The notes beneath the pieces are model-generated. The model made no database searches and was not told the DNA's origin. It saw only the letters and a list, made by a program, of their open reading frames with translations. A stretch of DNA of 45,053 nt from an uncultured Clostridia bacterium (GTDB lineage Bacteria > Bacillota > Clostridia > Oscillospirales > CAG-272): assembly GCA_947627475.1 (NCBI GenBank), contig CANQWE010000009.1, forward strand, positions 1 through 45,053, given 5' to 3'. The first letter of the stretch is position 1; every line of letters begins with the position of its first letter. Both the position numbers and the translations under genes were made by a program. Shown in pieces: positions 20,841-30,383 of the stretch.

Positions 20841-23603
20841 ATGAAGATTTTTAGACGAATGCTCAGCGCGGTATTGGTACTGCTTTTGCTTTTTTCTGCC
20901 GCTCTGCCTGGCGCAGCTGCGTCAGACCCTTCCTCTGTCCCGCTGGACATTTTGGATCCCCAGCTTTGGGAAGGAAACGATGCAGTAGAGCGGATCGACT
21001 CCCGTCCCTCCGGCGATGGCAGCATGCTGTATGTAGCCGCTGGAGATGCGGGAGATGCAACGCTTTCCATTTCCGCTGCCCTGGCGCAGCCTTTGGATCT
21101 TACGTCAATGCGTGAGCTTGCCTTTTCCATGTATATCAGCGGAAGCGGTACGTGCAGCTTTACTGTAACCTTTTTGTGCGGCGGCGTGTACTACAACGCA
21201 TCCACTACAGTGGCCGCCGGGGGAAGAACCGCAGCATATGTACTCCTTCCCCAACAGGTAAGGGGAACAGTAGATGCCCTAGCGCTAACATTGACTCGAC
21301 AGAATGAACCGATCCAGTCCTTCTCTCTTTTATCTGCATCAGGAGACAACCGGTACAGCTATGCACATGTGGAGCGGTTTATGAGTGCCGGTTTTGAGCC
21401 GATAAACGGTGTACTTCGGGAAGAGGAGGACCGCCTCCTCGTTAGTACAGAAAACGGCAGCGCTTCGTTTTATCCACATTATATCCGTAAGGGAGCGGCA
21501 GAAGGAGGTGCTACAGTGTGTCTGCGTATGCGAAGCAGTCATGCTACAGGAACGCTTTCTATAGAAGGTGCCACAGGAACTGCCCCGCTCCCCCTTGTGT
21601 CCGGAGAACATACGTATGTGTTTGTTATAGAAGGATCTTATGCAGATTTGCAGTATGTGTTGAGCGGCGCTACGGCAACACAGGAAGACCCGCTGATCAT
21701 CACAGGTGCAGCCGTCTATCCTTCCAAAGGATCCTCTTTCGGAGGAATCGGCAGTATCACATCCTGTCGGTCGGATGGCAAAACCGTGACGGTAAAGGGG
21801 ACTCTTTCTTCAGATACGGTAGTAAACTATATCGATGGCCAGCTGGCATTATATCTTATTCCGGTTTGGGAAGAGGAAGAGGCGGTGCTCCAGGAAGAAC
21901 CTGCAGCGAAAATGAGTATATCTACCCGATTTGAGTTGTCGGCGGTGCCTCAGGATTTGGATGCTTTGTATAAGTACAGGGTGATGATTTTATCCGGGAA
22001 AGACAAAATATCTGTGGCGCCGGCTGCTTATCTGAACAGCGGCGTGGCAGTGTCTGCTGTGGATGCGTCCGTCACAGGCATTCATGGAACAGACACAGTC
22101 GGTGTTTTTGAATCCAATGTTTCCAATGTGGTTTTGGATATTTATGCTGACCTGCTCTTAGAAACTGAAGATGTGTATACAGCGCTTTTGCATACTGTAG
22201 GCAGATCGCATTATTATTTCAACCGCGCTTACGTGGAAGAACTGGATGCACAGATTTCCGTATACAAATCCTCTGGAACGCATGTGTATATCCGCCTGCT
22301 GTCATCCCAGAAGGACGGATTTGCATATACGGCGGCGGACCAGGGAAGCGTGCTGCAGATGTGTGCGCTCACCTCGTTTCTGGCACAGCGTTATCAGGGA
22401 ATGGCAGGATTTATCATGGGTACTGGAGCCAACCTGCAATACTGGGATACTATAGAAGATTTTGCAAGCCTTACGGCTATTTTTGCAGAAATTGTACAGA
22501 AGAACTGCCCGGGTGCGGCAGTTGTGGTACCGGTAGGAAACGTGTATGACGGTCTGGATACAGTATATCCCAATATGGGTATTTTGGAAAAAGACCCTGC
22601 CTTATTTCTCAGTCGCCTGTCTTTTATACTCAGCCGGCGACATGCCGGCAGCATCCTTCTTGCTTATGAAACAATTTTTCATCCTGAAGGAGCAGTTTTG
22701 GAGACTTCTTATCTTGCATCACTTATAGCAGCCAGCGGGCATACATGTGACGGCGGCATGCTGTTTTTGCAGCCGGAAATAGGAGACGATACGGATATAA
22801 GCGCGCTTTTTGAAGGTGTCTGCCTGGAGGCGATGCAGGTGGGACTGCGCAGCGTGGTGCTATCTGTTGCAAATTTGCATGTTTCTGATACGCTGTTTGA
22901 AGAGATCAAAGAGATCGTCTTCGAAAATACCTCCGCCCAGCTATTGCAGCGTCTGGTGGATGAAGGCCAAAATGCGGATTATGTTGGAACCTATACCCTG
23001 TGGGACTATACAGATTCTTACGATATTGGCGGTTGGGTATCCGGCGGAGGAATGGGAAGGGTATTTTCCGCATCCGCAGAAAACGGTGCTGGCCGTGTTT
23101 TGAAAACCAAACTGGAAAATGTAGATGGGGAAGCAGGACTTTTACTGTGCTGGCTGGACAGGCCTTTGGATCTTTCCGGGGATAGTGTTGAATTCTCCCT
23201 TGGTCTGCACGACTTAGGCGAGGGAGGACTTTCCATTATATTTGGAAGCGGAGATTCCAGAGCGGAGTATTTCCTTACCCAGCCGGAGGAGACGTATTTT
23301 ACCGTGACTTGTGACCTGCAGGACTTTGCTGCCGCATCTACTGTGGAGTATATTGCCATTATTCTGCGGGGAGACCGGGACACATTGCTGGAAATTTCCA
23401 ATGTAAAGATTTGCAGCATGAATAAAACCGATCAGCAGCTGCAGCAGCTCATAGCAGGGGAAAAGGAAAAAATACAGCCTGCCGATCCGGTTTATTATGT
23501 TATCATCGTTTCGATGGCTGCAGGAACCGTTGCAATATTTTCAATACTTGGCAGACGGGGCGGTGGTCGAAAAGCACACAAAAATATGCAGCGGAAAAGA
23601 TAA
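20841..23603 (+). CDS. Secreted, C-terminally membrane-anchored protein; DUF5722/glycoside-hydrolase-like core (tentative)
   Basis: Signal peptide MKIFRRMLSAVLVLLLLFSAALPGAAAS; LLHTVGRSHYYFNRAYVEELDAQISVYKSSGTHVYIRLLSS resembles DUF5722; C-terminal TM VYYVIIVSMAAGTVAIFSILG followed by basic tail. Confidence 0.6.
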   Translation: MKIFRRMLSAVLVLLLLFSAALPGAAASDPSSVPLDILDPQLWEGNDAVERIDSRPSGDGSMLYVAAGDAGDATLSISAALAQPLDLTSMRELAFSMYISGSGTCSFTVTFLCGGVYYNASTTVAAGGRTAAYVLLPQQVRGTVDALALTLTRQNEPIQSFSLLSASGDNRYSYAHVERFMSAGFEPINGVLREEEDRLLVSTENGSASFYPHYIRKGAAEGGATVCLRMRSSHATGTLSIEGATGTAPLPLVSGEHTYVFVIEGSYADLQYVLSGATATQEDPLIITGAAVYPSKGSSFGGIGSITSCRSDGKTVTVKGTLSSDTVVNYIDGQLALYLIPVWEEEEAVLQEEPAAKMSISTRFELSAVPQDLDALYKYRVMILSGKDKISVAPAAYLNSGVAVSAVDASVTGIHGTDTVGVFESNVSNVVLDIYADLLLETEDVYTALLHTVGRSHYYFNRAYVEELDAQISVYKSSGTHVYIRLLSSQKDGFAYTAADQGSVLQMCALTSFLAQRYQGMAGFIMGTGANLQYWDTIEDFASLTAIFAEIVQKNCPGAAVVVPVGNVYDGLDTVYPNMGILEKDPALFLSRLSFILSRRHAGSILLAYETIFHPEGAVLETSYLASLIAASGHTCDGGMLFLQPEIGDDTDISALFEGVCLEAMQVGLRSVVLSVANLHVSDTLFEEIKEIVFENTSAQLLQRLVDEGQNADYVGTYTLWDYTDSYDIGGWVSGGGMGRVFSASAENGAGRVLKTKLENVDGEAGLLLCWLDRPLDLSGDSVEFSLGLHDLGEGGLSIIFGSGDSRAEYFLTQPEETYFTVTCDLQDFAAASTVEYIAIILRGDRDTLLEISNVKICSMNKTDQQLQQLIAGEKEKIQPADPVYYVIIVSMAAGTVAIFSILGRRGGGRKAHKNMQRKR

Positions 23604-23796
23604 TGTATCGGCAAAGTAAAAAAGCTTGATATGCTTTTTCGGGATTTTGTCATTCTTGCTATTGCAATGAGGTCGTCTGCATTATATAATAAAAGAGTAC
23701 ATTTTGTAAAAATCTGCATAACTCGAAAGTTTTAACGGACGGGTGCTGGTTATATTCATGTGAATATATACCGCATCATGCGGTATGGGAGGATTT

Positions 23797-24990
23797 ATGG
23801 AACGTAAGGTTGGTACTGTATCACGGGGGATACGCTGCCCTATTATTCGTGAAGGAGACGATCTCTCCTCCATTGTGGTAAACAGCGTTTTAGATGCTGC
23901 AAGGCAAGATAGCTTTGCGCTGCGTGACAGGGATGTCATTGCAATCACCGAATCCATAGTTGCGCGTGCACAGGGTAATTATGCCAGTGTTACAGATGTG
24001 GCAGCAGATGTAAAAACCAAATTGGGTGGGGAGACCATTGGCGTAATTTTCCCGATCCTTTCCCGAAACCGCTTTGCGATTTGCCTGCGGGGCGTTGCAC
24101 AGGGAGCAAAGAAAATCGTTTTGATGCTCAGTTACCCCAGTGACGAGGTCGGAAACCAATTGGTCAGCTTGGACCAGCTTGACGAGGCTGGCATCAATCC
24201 TTATACAGATCTTCTCACACTGGAGCAGTACAGGGATTTGTTCGGGGAAAATAAGCATCCCTTCACCGGCGTGGATTATGTAGCGTACTATGGTGATCTG
24301 ATTCGTCAGTCCGGTGCTGAATGTGAAATCATTTTTGCAAATGATCCCCGGAGGATATTGGATTATACCAAAAATGTGCTGCACTGCGATATCCACTCCC
24401 GTGCCAGAACTAAGCGATTGCTGCAGGCGGCAGGAGCCCAGCGCGTATATGGCTTGGATGAGATTTTGAATGCACCTGTAAACGGCAGTGGCTGTAATGA
24501 GCGGTTTGGGCTCCTGGGATCCAATAAATCAACAGAGGAGAAAATTAAGTTGTTTCCCAGAGATTGCACCGATTTGGTTATGGGAATACAAAAGCAGATA
24601 CTGGAGAAAACCGGGAAGCATGTGGAAGTGATGGTATATGGAGACGGCGCCTTCAAAGACCCGGTGGGACAAATTTGGGAGCTGGCTGATCCGTGTGTTT
24701 CTGCAGCCAATACCCCCGGCCTGGAAGGCACACCAAATGAAATTAAACTGAAATATCTGGCGGATAATGATTTTGCCGCTCTTTCCGGACAAGCGCTGCA
24801 AAAGGCGATTGAGGAGCAGATCAAGGAAAAGAAAGAGAATCTTGTGGGTGATATGGCGTCTCAGGGTACTACTCCTCGGCGGTTTACCGATCTTTTAGGC
24901 TCCCTCAGTGACTTGACCAGCGGATCCGGAGATAAGGGAACGCCGGTGGTTTTGATCCAAGGCTATTTTGATAACTTTACCAACATATAA
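23797..24990 (+). CDS. Coenzyme F420-0:L-glutamate ligase family (CofE-like) protein
   Basis: GIRCPIIREGDDLSSIVVNSVLDAA...LRDRDVIAITESIVARAQGNY; SD GGGAGG before ATG 23797 (ORF opens at 23785). Confidence 0.8.
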   Translation: MERKVGTVSRGIRCPIIREGDDLSSIVVNSVLDAARQDSFALRDRDVIAITESIVARAQGNYASVTDVAADVKTKLGGETIGVIFPILSRNRFAICLRGVAQGAKKIVLMLSYPSDEVGNQLVSLDQLDEAGINPYTDLLTLEQYRDLFGENKHPFTGVDYVAYYGDLIRQSGAECEIIFANDPRRILDYTKNVLHCDIHSRARTKRLLQAAGAQRVYGLDEILNAPVNGSGCNERFGLLGSNKSTEEKIKLFPRDCTDLVMGIQKQILEKTGKHVEVMVYGDGAFKDPVGQIWELADPCVSAANTPGLEGTPNEIKLKYLADNDFAALSGQALQKAIEEQIKEKKENLVGDMASQGTTPRRFTDLLGSLSDLTSGSGDKGTPVVLIQGYFDNFTNI

Positions 24991-25158
24991 AAGGAGTAAG
25001 GCTGCAGCGTGAAAATCACATGGGATGGAGCCTAAAGGACAGTGTTTTTGCGCGTCAATTCTCCTGAAAATGGCGGCCCCTATTTTTGTTTCCCTCGGAA
25101 ACGCCGTCAAATTGTAATGTTTTTTATACCGCCGCCACGCGGCAGAACGGAGATTATT

Positions 25159-26448
25159 ATGAAACAGGACATGATCCTAATCCTTGATTTAGGAAGCGAA
25201 GAAAACCCAACAATCGCCCGTGAAATCCGTGCCTTGGGTGTATATTCTGAAATTTATCCCCACGATATTTCAGCGGATGCACTGGCGGCTCTGCCGGGTG
25301 TGAAAGGGATTATTTTAAACGGGGGCCCCAACCGGGTAGTGGACGGGGTAGAGATCGACGCGTCCCCGGCAGTTTATGCATCCGGTTATCCGATCCTGTG
25401 CGTAGATCATAAGGGAGAGCCAGGATGGCCGAAGGAGGATGCTGCACGTAGAGATACGCTGTCCCGGTTTATCTTTGATACATGCAAAGCAGATGCCAAC
25501 TGGAATATGGAAAACTTTATCGCCGATCAGGTAGAGCTGATCCGCCGTCAGGTGGGTGACAGGAAAGTATTGCTGGCCTTGTCCGGCGGTGTGGACTCTT
25601 CCGTCGTGGCCGCCCTGCTGATTCGTGCCATCGGCAAACAGCTTACCTGTGTCCATGTGAATCACGGCCTTTTACGCAAGGGAGAACCGGAGCAGGTAGT
25701 AGATGTGTTCCGCAATCAGATGGATGCAAATTTGATTTATGTTGATGCGGTAGATCGTTTTCTGAACAAGCTGGCTGGTGTAGCAGAACCAGAGCAAAAA
25801 CGGAAAATCATTGGTGCAGAGTTTATTCGGGTATTTGAGGAGGAAGCCAGAAAGCTGGACGACATGGAATTTTTGGCGCAGGGGACGATTTATCCTGATA
25901 TTATTGAATCCGGCACTAAGACGGTAAAGGCAGTGAAGAGCCATCATAACGTAGGGGGACTGCCTGACGATTTGCAGTTCGAACTGGTGGAACCGCTGAA
26001 AATGCTGTTTAAGGATGAGGTGAGAGCTTGCGGAACGGCTCTTGGCCTTCCGGATACAATGGTATACCGTCAGCCGTTCCCCGGGCCGGGACTGGGTGTG
26101 CGGTGTCTTGGTGCGATCACCAGAGATCGTCTGGAAGCTGTACGGGAGTCTGATGCAATTTTGCGTGAGGAGTTTTCGAAGGCCGGCTTAGAGGGAAAAG
26201 TTTGGCAGTATTTTACCGTTGTTCCTGACTTTAAATCTGTAGGTGTACGGGATAATGCCCGCACTTATGAATGGCCTGTCATTCTGCGGGCGGTCAACAC
26301 CGTGGATGCGATGACTGCTGCTGTGGAGGAGGTTCCTTTTTCCTTGCTGCAGCGTATTACCCAGCGTATTACTACCGAGGTGCAGGGTATCAGCCGCGTG
26401 CTGTATGATTTGACGCCAAAGCCTACCGGAACGATTGAATGGGAATAA
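25159..26448 (+). CDS. guaA: GMP synthase with intact ATP-pyrophosphatase/dimerization domains and truncated glutamine amidotransferase domain
   Basis: VLLALSGGVDSSVVAALL, CVHVNHGLLRKGE, QPFPGPGLGVRCLG, LYDLTPKPTGTIEWE. N-terminal ILILDLGSEENPTIAREIRALGVYSE...GIILNGGP, but no GICYGMQ, SHGD or GVQFHPE. Confidence 0.93.
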   Translation: MKQDMILILDLGSEENPTIAREIRALGVYSEIYPHDISADALAALPGVKGIILNGGPNRVVDGVEIDASPAVYASGYPILCVDHKGEPGWPKEDAARRDTLSRFIFDTCKADANWNMENFIADQVELIRRQVGDRKVLLALSGGVDSSVVAALLIRAIGKQLTCVHVNHGLLRKGEPEQVVDVFRNQMDANLIYVDAVDRFLNKLAGVAEPEQKRKIIGAEFIRVFEEEARKLDDMEFLAQGTIYPDIIESGTKTVKAVKSHHNVGGLPDDLQFELVEPLKMLFKDEVRACGTALGLPDTMVYRQPFPGPGLGVRCLGAITRDRLEAVRESDAILREEFSKAGLEGKVWQYFTVVPDFKSVGVRDNARTYEWPVILRAVNTVDAMTAAVEEVPFSLLQRITQRITTEVQGISRVLYDLTPKPTGTIEWE

Positions 26449-26544
26449 TTTTGGAGGCTTGAAAAAGCCTGGAATGACTAGGTTTTCTAAGGTTTAATGC
26501 CCGACCCTGGCAACGATTTGGCAACATTTTTTCATGATTCATAA

Positions 26545-26588
26545 AAAGAGCGCTAACTGAGTTAGATTTGTCAGCAGCGCTCTTTTTG
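26545..26588 (+). terminator. Intrinsic terminator
   Basis: aaagagcgctaactgagttagatttgtcagcagcgctcttttt. Confidence 0.8.
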
Positions 26589-26896
26589 GTATGCTAAATT
26601 TTTTCTTCAGTAAATTTTATAGACTTGTTCTCTTCTGCTTTCCACACTGTTCTCCCGCTCGCAGAGCTGCCATTACTACAGCTATTGAGGCTTTGCACGC
26701 CTTCATCATGGCGGCAGTCTGTCGTCAGGAACAGAGCATTTTATGCAAATGAGCTCCATTTTGTCTTTACAAACATCAACTTTCAGACAGATCTTTGCCA
26801 ATCTGGAGTCTGCATCAGTCTTTCAATGTGAAATGTGTGCGTCAGCCACCCATAGGAAGTCTATAATAAGACGCTTCTGCCTGTTTTTGCGGAGTT

Positions 26897-27073
26897 CTAC
26901 ATCGGGTCGTCTTCCTGCTTTTTTTTACCGCGCTTTCGTACGCACTCTGTAAGAAGGTATTCGATCTGCCCGTTGATAGAGCGAAATTCATCTTCTGCCC
27001 AAGCGGCCAGCTGCGCGTAAAGCGACGCAGATATACGCAGAGGAATCTGCTTTTTCTCGTCCCGCTGTGCCAT
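26897..27073 (-). CDS. Small ribbon-helix-helix (Arc/CopG-like) DNA-binding protein
   Basis: [51 protein letters not shown]; start abuts the SPFH stop. Confidence 0.75.
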   Translation of the reverse strand: MAQRDEKKQIPLRISASLYAQLAAWAEDEFRSINGQIEYLLTECVRKRGKKKQEDDPM

Positions 27074-27075
27074 GA

Positions 27076-28104
27076 TCAATACAGACTTCCGGAATTGACG
27101 ATGGGTTGTGCGTCTTTATTGCCGCAGAGAACGACCAGTAAATTGGATACCATGGCAGCCTTGCGCTCTTCGTCCAGATTTACAATCTCCCGCTCTCCCA
27201 ATTTATCCAGTGCCATTTCTACCATACCTACTGCCCCGTCTACAATCATTTTTCTCGCGTCGATAATTGCGGACGCCTGCTGGCGTTGGAGCATGACCGC
27301 CGCGATTTCAGGAGCATATGCCAAGTATGTGATTCTGGCTTCGATAATTTCCAGTCCTGCACTGTAGACTCTGGATTGGATTTCGTCCCGAATCCGCTGG
27401 GCTACAATCTCGCTGGAGCCACGCAGAGACCCTTCATCCGGTTCGCCATCGCCGGTAGTATCTACATTTTGTGCCACATCATATGGATAAAGCCGAACAA
27501 TGTTGCGAAGTGCTGCGTCACATTGAAGAGAGAGAAATTCTTTGTAATTGTCTACGTGAAAGACAGCTTTGGCAGTATCCGACACCCGCCAAATCACTGC
27601 AATGCCGATTTCCACCGGGTTTCCCAGACAATCGTTGATTTTTTGTTTGTTATTGTTCAGAGTCATTACTTTCAGGGAGATCACTTTGCTGGGAGAATTC
27701 TGCATGCCCGTAGAATTCCCGGTTCCAAGCACCAACTGTGCTCCTTTGCCTTTGTCAGATTCCACATCTCCGCTTTGGCGCAGTGCAGTTTTTGCGGCAG
27801 GGTTGACGGCACAGACAAAAGGATTGACATAGTAGAAGCCTTCTCCCTTCAGGGTGCCTACATATTCTCCGAACAGGGTCAGTACCAGCGCTTCCTGGGG
27901 CTTTAAAATTTTCAGTCCGAGAAACAGAATCCAGCCAAGGCACATCCACAGCCCGCCTGCGAGGAGCATCACCGTACCGAGAACAGCGGCCTCCTCTACA
28001 ATCACACAGCCCATAACAAAGACTGCGATAGAAAGCAGATATACCAGCACCGATAGAAAAAACATAGCCATACCGTTTTTTGCTTTCAAAATTTTCTCTT
28101 CCAT
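27076..28104 (-). CDS. SPFH/band-7 domain membrane protein
   Basis: Two N-terminal TMs, [102 protein letters not shown]. Confidence 0.92.
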   Translation of the reverse strand: MEEKILKAKNGMAMFFLSVLVYLLSIAVFVMGCVIVEEAAVLGTVMLLAGGLWMCLGWILFLGLKILKPQEALVLTLFGEYVGTLKGEGFYYVNPFVCAVNPAAKTALRQSGDVESDKGKGAQLVLGTGNSTGMQNSPSKVISLKVMTLNNNKQKINDCLGNPVEIGIAVIWRVSDTAKAVFHVDNYKEFLSLQCDAALRNIVRLYPYDVAQNVDTTGDGEPDEGSLRGSSEIVAQRIRDEIQSRVYSAGLEIIEARITYLAYAPEIAAVMLQRQQASAIIDARKMIVDGAVGMVEMALDKLGEREIVNLDEERKAAMVSNLLVVLCGNKDAQPIVNSGSLY

Positions 28105-28130
28105 GACAACACGCTCCTTATGTATTAAAG

Positions 28131-28166
28131 TGATATCATTATAATATCAAAATAAATGTTTGTCAA
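28131..28166 (-). promoter_or_regulatory. Promoter of SPFH-RHH operon with palindromic candidate operator over the -10
   Basis: Minus strand TTGACA-(17)-TATAAT; palindrome TGATATcattataATATCA at 28131-28149 covers the -10. Confidence 0.7.
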
Positions 28167-28175
28167 GGGGGATGC

Positions 28176-28207
28176 AAAAAAATATCGGGGGCAGCTGCCC
28201 CCGATGA
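28176..28207 (-). terminator. Intrinsic terminator of the LRR-like ORF
   Basis: Minus strand atcgggggcagctgcccccgatattttttt. Confidence 0.8.
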
Positions 28208-28232
28208 TCGGTATAGGTATGTAGGGAAGGAC

Positions 28233-29876
28233 TTAGTCCAGCGGGACGAAAGTGATGGAATGAGATGCTGCATAGGTCTCGGCAGTGGAGCCCTTATAGC
28301 CGTAGATGACAAGGTTGTCTTGTTTTACGGCAACCGTATTACTTTTAAAGCTCAGATTCGAATTCCATATTGTAATAGAGGTACAGTTTTCTTGATTAAA
28401 ATATGTAAAACCTGGCAAATTTATAATGCCTGCAGCTACATCTATGCTGGTAATGTCGTCTCGGAATGCATCCCATGGAATATCGAATGGGGTTTTATCG
28501 GATACGGTCGTAGGTCCCCTGCCGGTTATTCGTAATTCTCCGTTTGCATATACGGTCCACGTTGACTCTGGAAAGGGGCCTGTACCAAGAATGAAAGGCT
28601 TGAAATTGGCATTGATATTATTCGCATAAGCCTGCGCGGTAGAATCGATATCACCGTAAATGACCAAACTATCTAAAATATTTGCTATAGTTCCGGAGGA
28701 AATATAGGTATCAGGATTTCTGATAGCAAATTTGGTACAGTTGGCAGAACCAAAGTATAAATGACCAGATAGATAAGTGATTCCTTTGCCAACATTTATT
28801 TCAGTGGACATTGCAGGGTAGTTTCCCCAAACCGCCGAATTAACTGCACCGGTGCCGCAGATATTGAACATACCGGTTTCGTGAAACCACCAAGATGCAT
28901 TTTCTCCACAGGAGCCGCTGGCCAGAATCGGCACTGGTGCAAAAGGAATATTGTTTTCTTCCGCGTAAGCCTGCGCGGTAGATTCGTAATACCCTTGAAT
29001 TTCTACATTTTGCGGCATGGCAATTGCTTCTTCAGGCATAATTGCTCCCGGATTTAAAACCGTAAAGGAAGTACAAGCTTCATTTGCATAATAGGTATAT
29101 TTAGAAATCTTTGTAATATTTGGTCCAATTTCTATTGCTGAAATTTTATCTGCATAGTCATAAAAGGCAAGATCTTCAGCACTGTCGGACTTTGCCATTG
29201 CATATTCTCCGTCAATCCGTAGCAACCCATTGGTATACAGTGTCCAAGTCACATTCGGTCCGCATGTACCATCAGCAATGGTGAACGCTTCAAACTGGTA
29301 TCCTCTCTCCTGGGCTACTTCCTGGGCGGAGGAATCCAAATGACCGTAAATAGTAAAGTTTACATTTACCATTTGAAAGGCTGTATTGCTTACCTGCGTG
29401 TCGGCGCCAAGAATGGTCGCGGACATACAGGCGCTTGCCGAAAATATGGTGTAAGGGGAAACGAAGGTGATGCCTTCATCTACCAGCACCTTTGTAATGG
29501 TAGAAGCATAGCTGTACCAAGGGGTAGACGTGGGATCTCTGTAATAGTCGGTCATGGCTCCGCTACCTATGATATGCAGGGTGCCGTCAGGATAAATCTT
29601 CCAACGGGCGTTTTCGCCGCAGTCGCCGGACGCCACAGGGATTCCCTCAAAGGCCAGGTCATGCTCCTTCGCATATGTATGGACAGGAGAGTTGAATACG
29701 CTAACAATCACAAAATTTTCTCCTGCATTGTCAAAGGCGTGTTCTGCTATGGTAGTGTTTCCATTATCGATTTGTACGGTAGCATTCAGGTTGTTCAGTG
29801 CATACGCACCGATATAGGAGACTTCCGGGTCGATGGAAACGATGGTGATGAGGGAGGCAAGCCTTTTTTTCGGCAC
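28233..29876 (-). pseudogene. 5'-truncated cell-surface repeat protein (LRR_5/BspA-like modules)
   Basis: Four related modules (GDCGENARWKIYPDGTLHIIGSGAM; GTCGPNVTWTLYTNGLLRIDGEYAM; GSCGENASWWFHETGMFNICGTGAV; STWTVYANGELRITGRG) with intervening STAQAYAEENNIPF segments. No signal peptide; ORF opens at a weak GTG ~13 bp from a repeat element. Confidence 0.65.
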
Positions 29877-29888
29877 AAAACCACTTTA

Positions 29889-30024
29889 AGCCTCCCCTTC
29901 TTTACGAAGGGGAGGGGGACCGCGGCAGCGGTGGAGGGGTTGGTACCATTGAATGATATGCAGCCTTTAAATGAAACAACCCCTCAGTCAGCTACGCAGA
30001 CAGCTCCCCTTACACAGGGGAGCC
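29889..30024. repeat. MITE/REP-like element with imperfect inverted arms
   Basis: Left arm gcctccccttctttacgaaggggagggggaccgcggcagcggtggaggggttg; right arm reverse complement ggctcccctgtgtaaggggagctgtctgcgtagctgactgaggggttg. Confidence 0.75.
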
Positions 30025-30321
30025 TATATTCCCGCTGAGCAACTCCCATCGATGCTGCCTCCTCCTTTCTCAAATATTGGAATTGTTCTGCGTAAACTGT
30101 ATAATATAAACAGATATTCTGCTATTTTTCTTTATTTTATTGGCAATATCTACATGTGTCAACAGATTCGCTAAAAGAACAATTAAAGCGACAAAAAATA
30201 CGGGAAACAGTCAAATTATGCATGCCTGCCTTAGGTATAAACAACAACTGGATCTCCTTATTCCCTTTTGACAGATCTGACTTACCCGACAAATCTTTCG
30301 CGTATTTCAAGAAGCTTTAAG

Positions 30322-30356
30322 CATAAAAAGAACTCCCAATCTTAGCGATGGGAGCC
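30322..30356 (-). terminator. Intrinsic terminator
   Basis: Minus strand gctcccatcgctaagattgggagttcttttta. Confidence 0.7.
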
Positions 30357-30383
30357 TTGTCTTAATTTAGCGGGTGTACCATT

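Noticed and set aside
23768-23786. Perfect hairpin ATACCGCAtcaTGCGGTAT next to the CofE-like SD
   Set aside because: Could modulate translation, but it is short and unsupported; a chance palindrome cannot be excluded.
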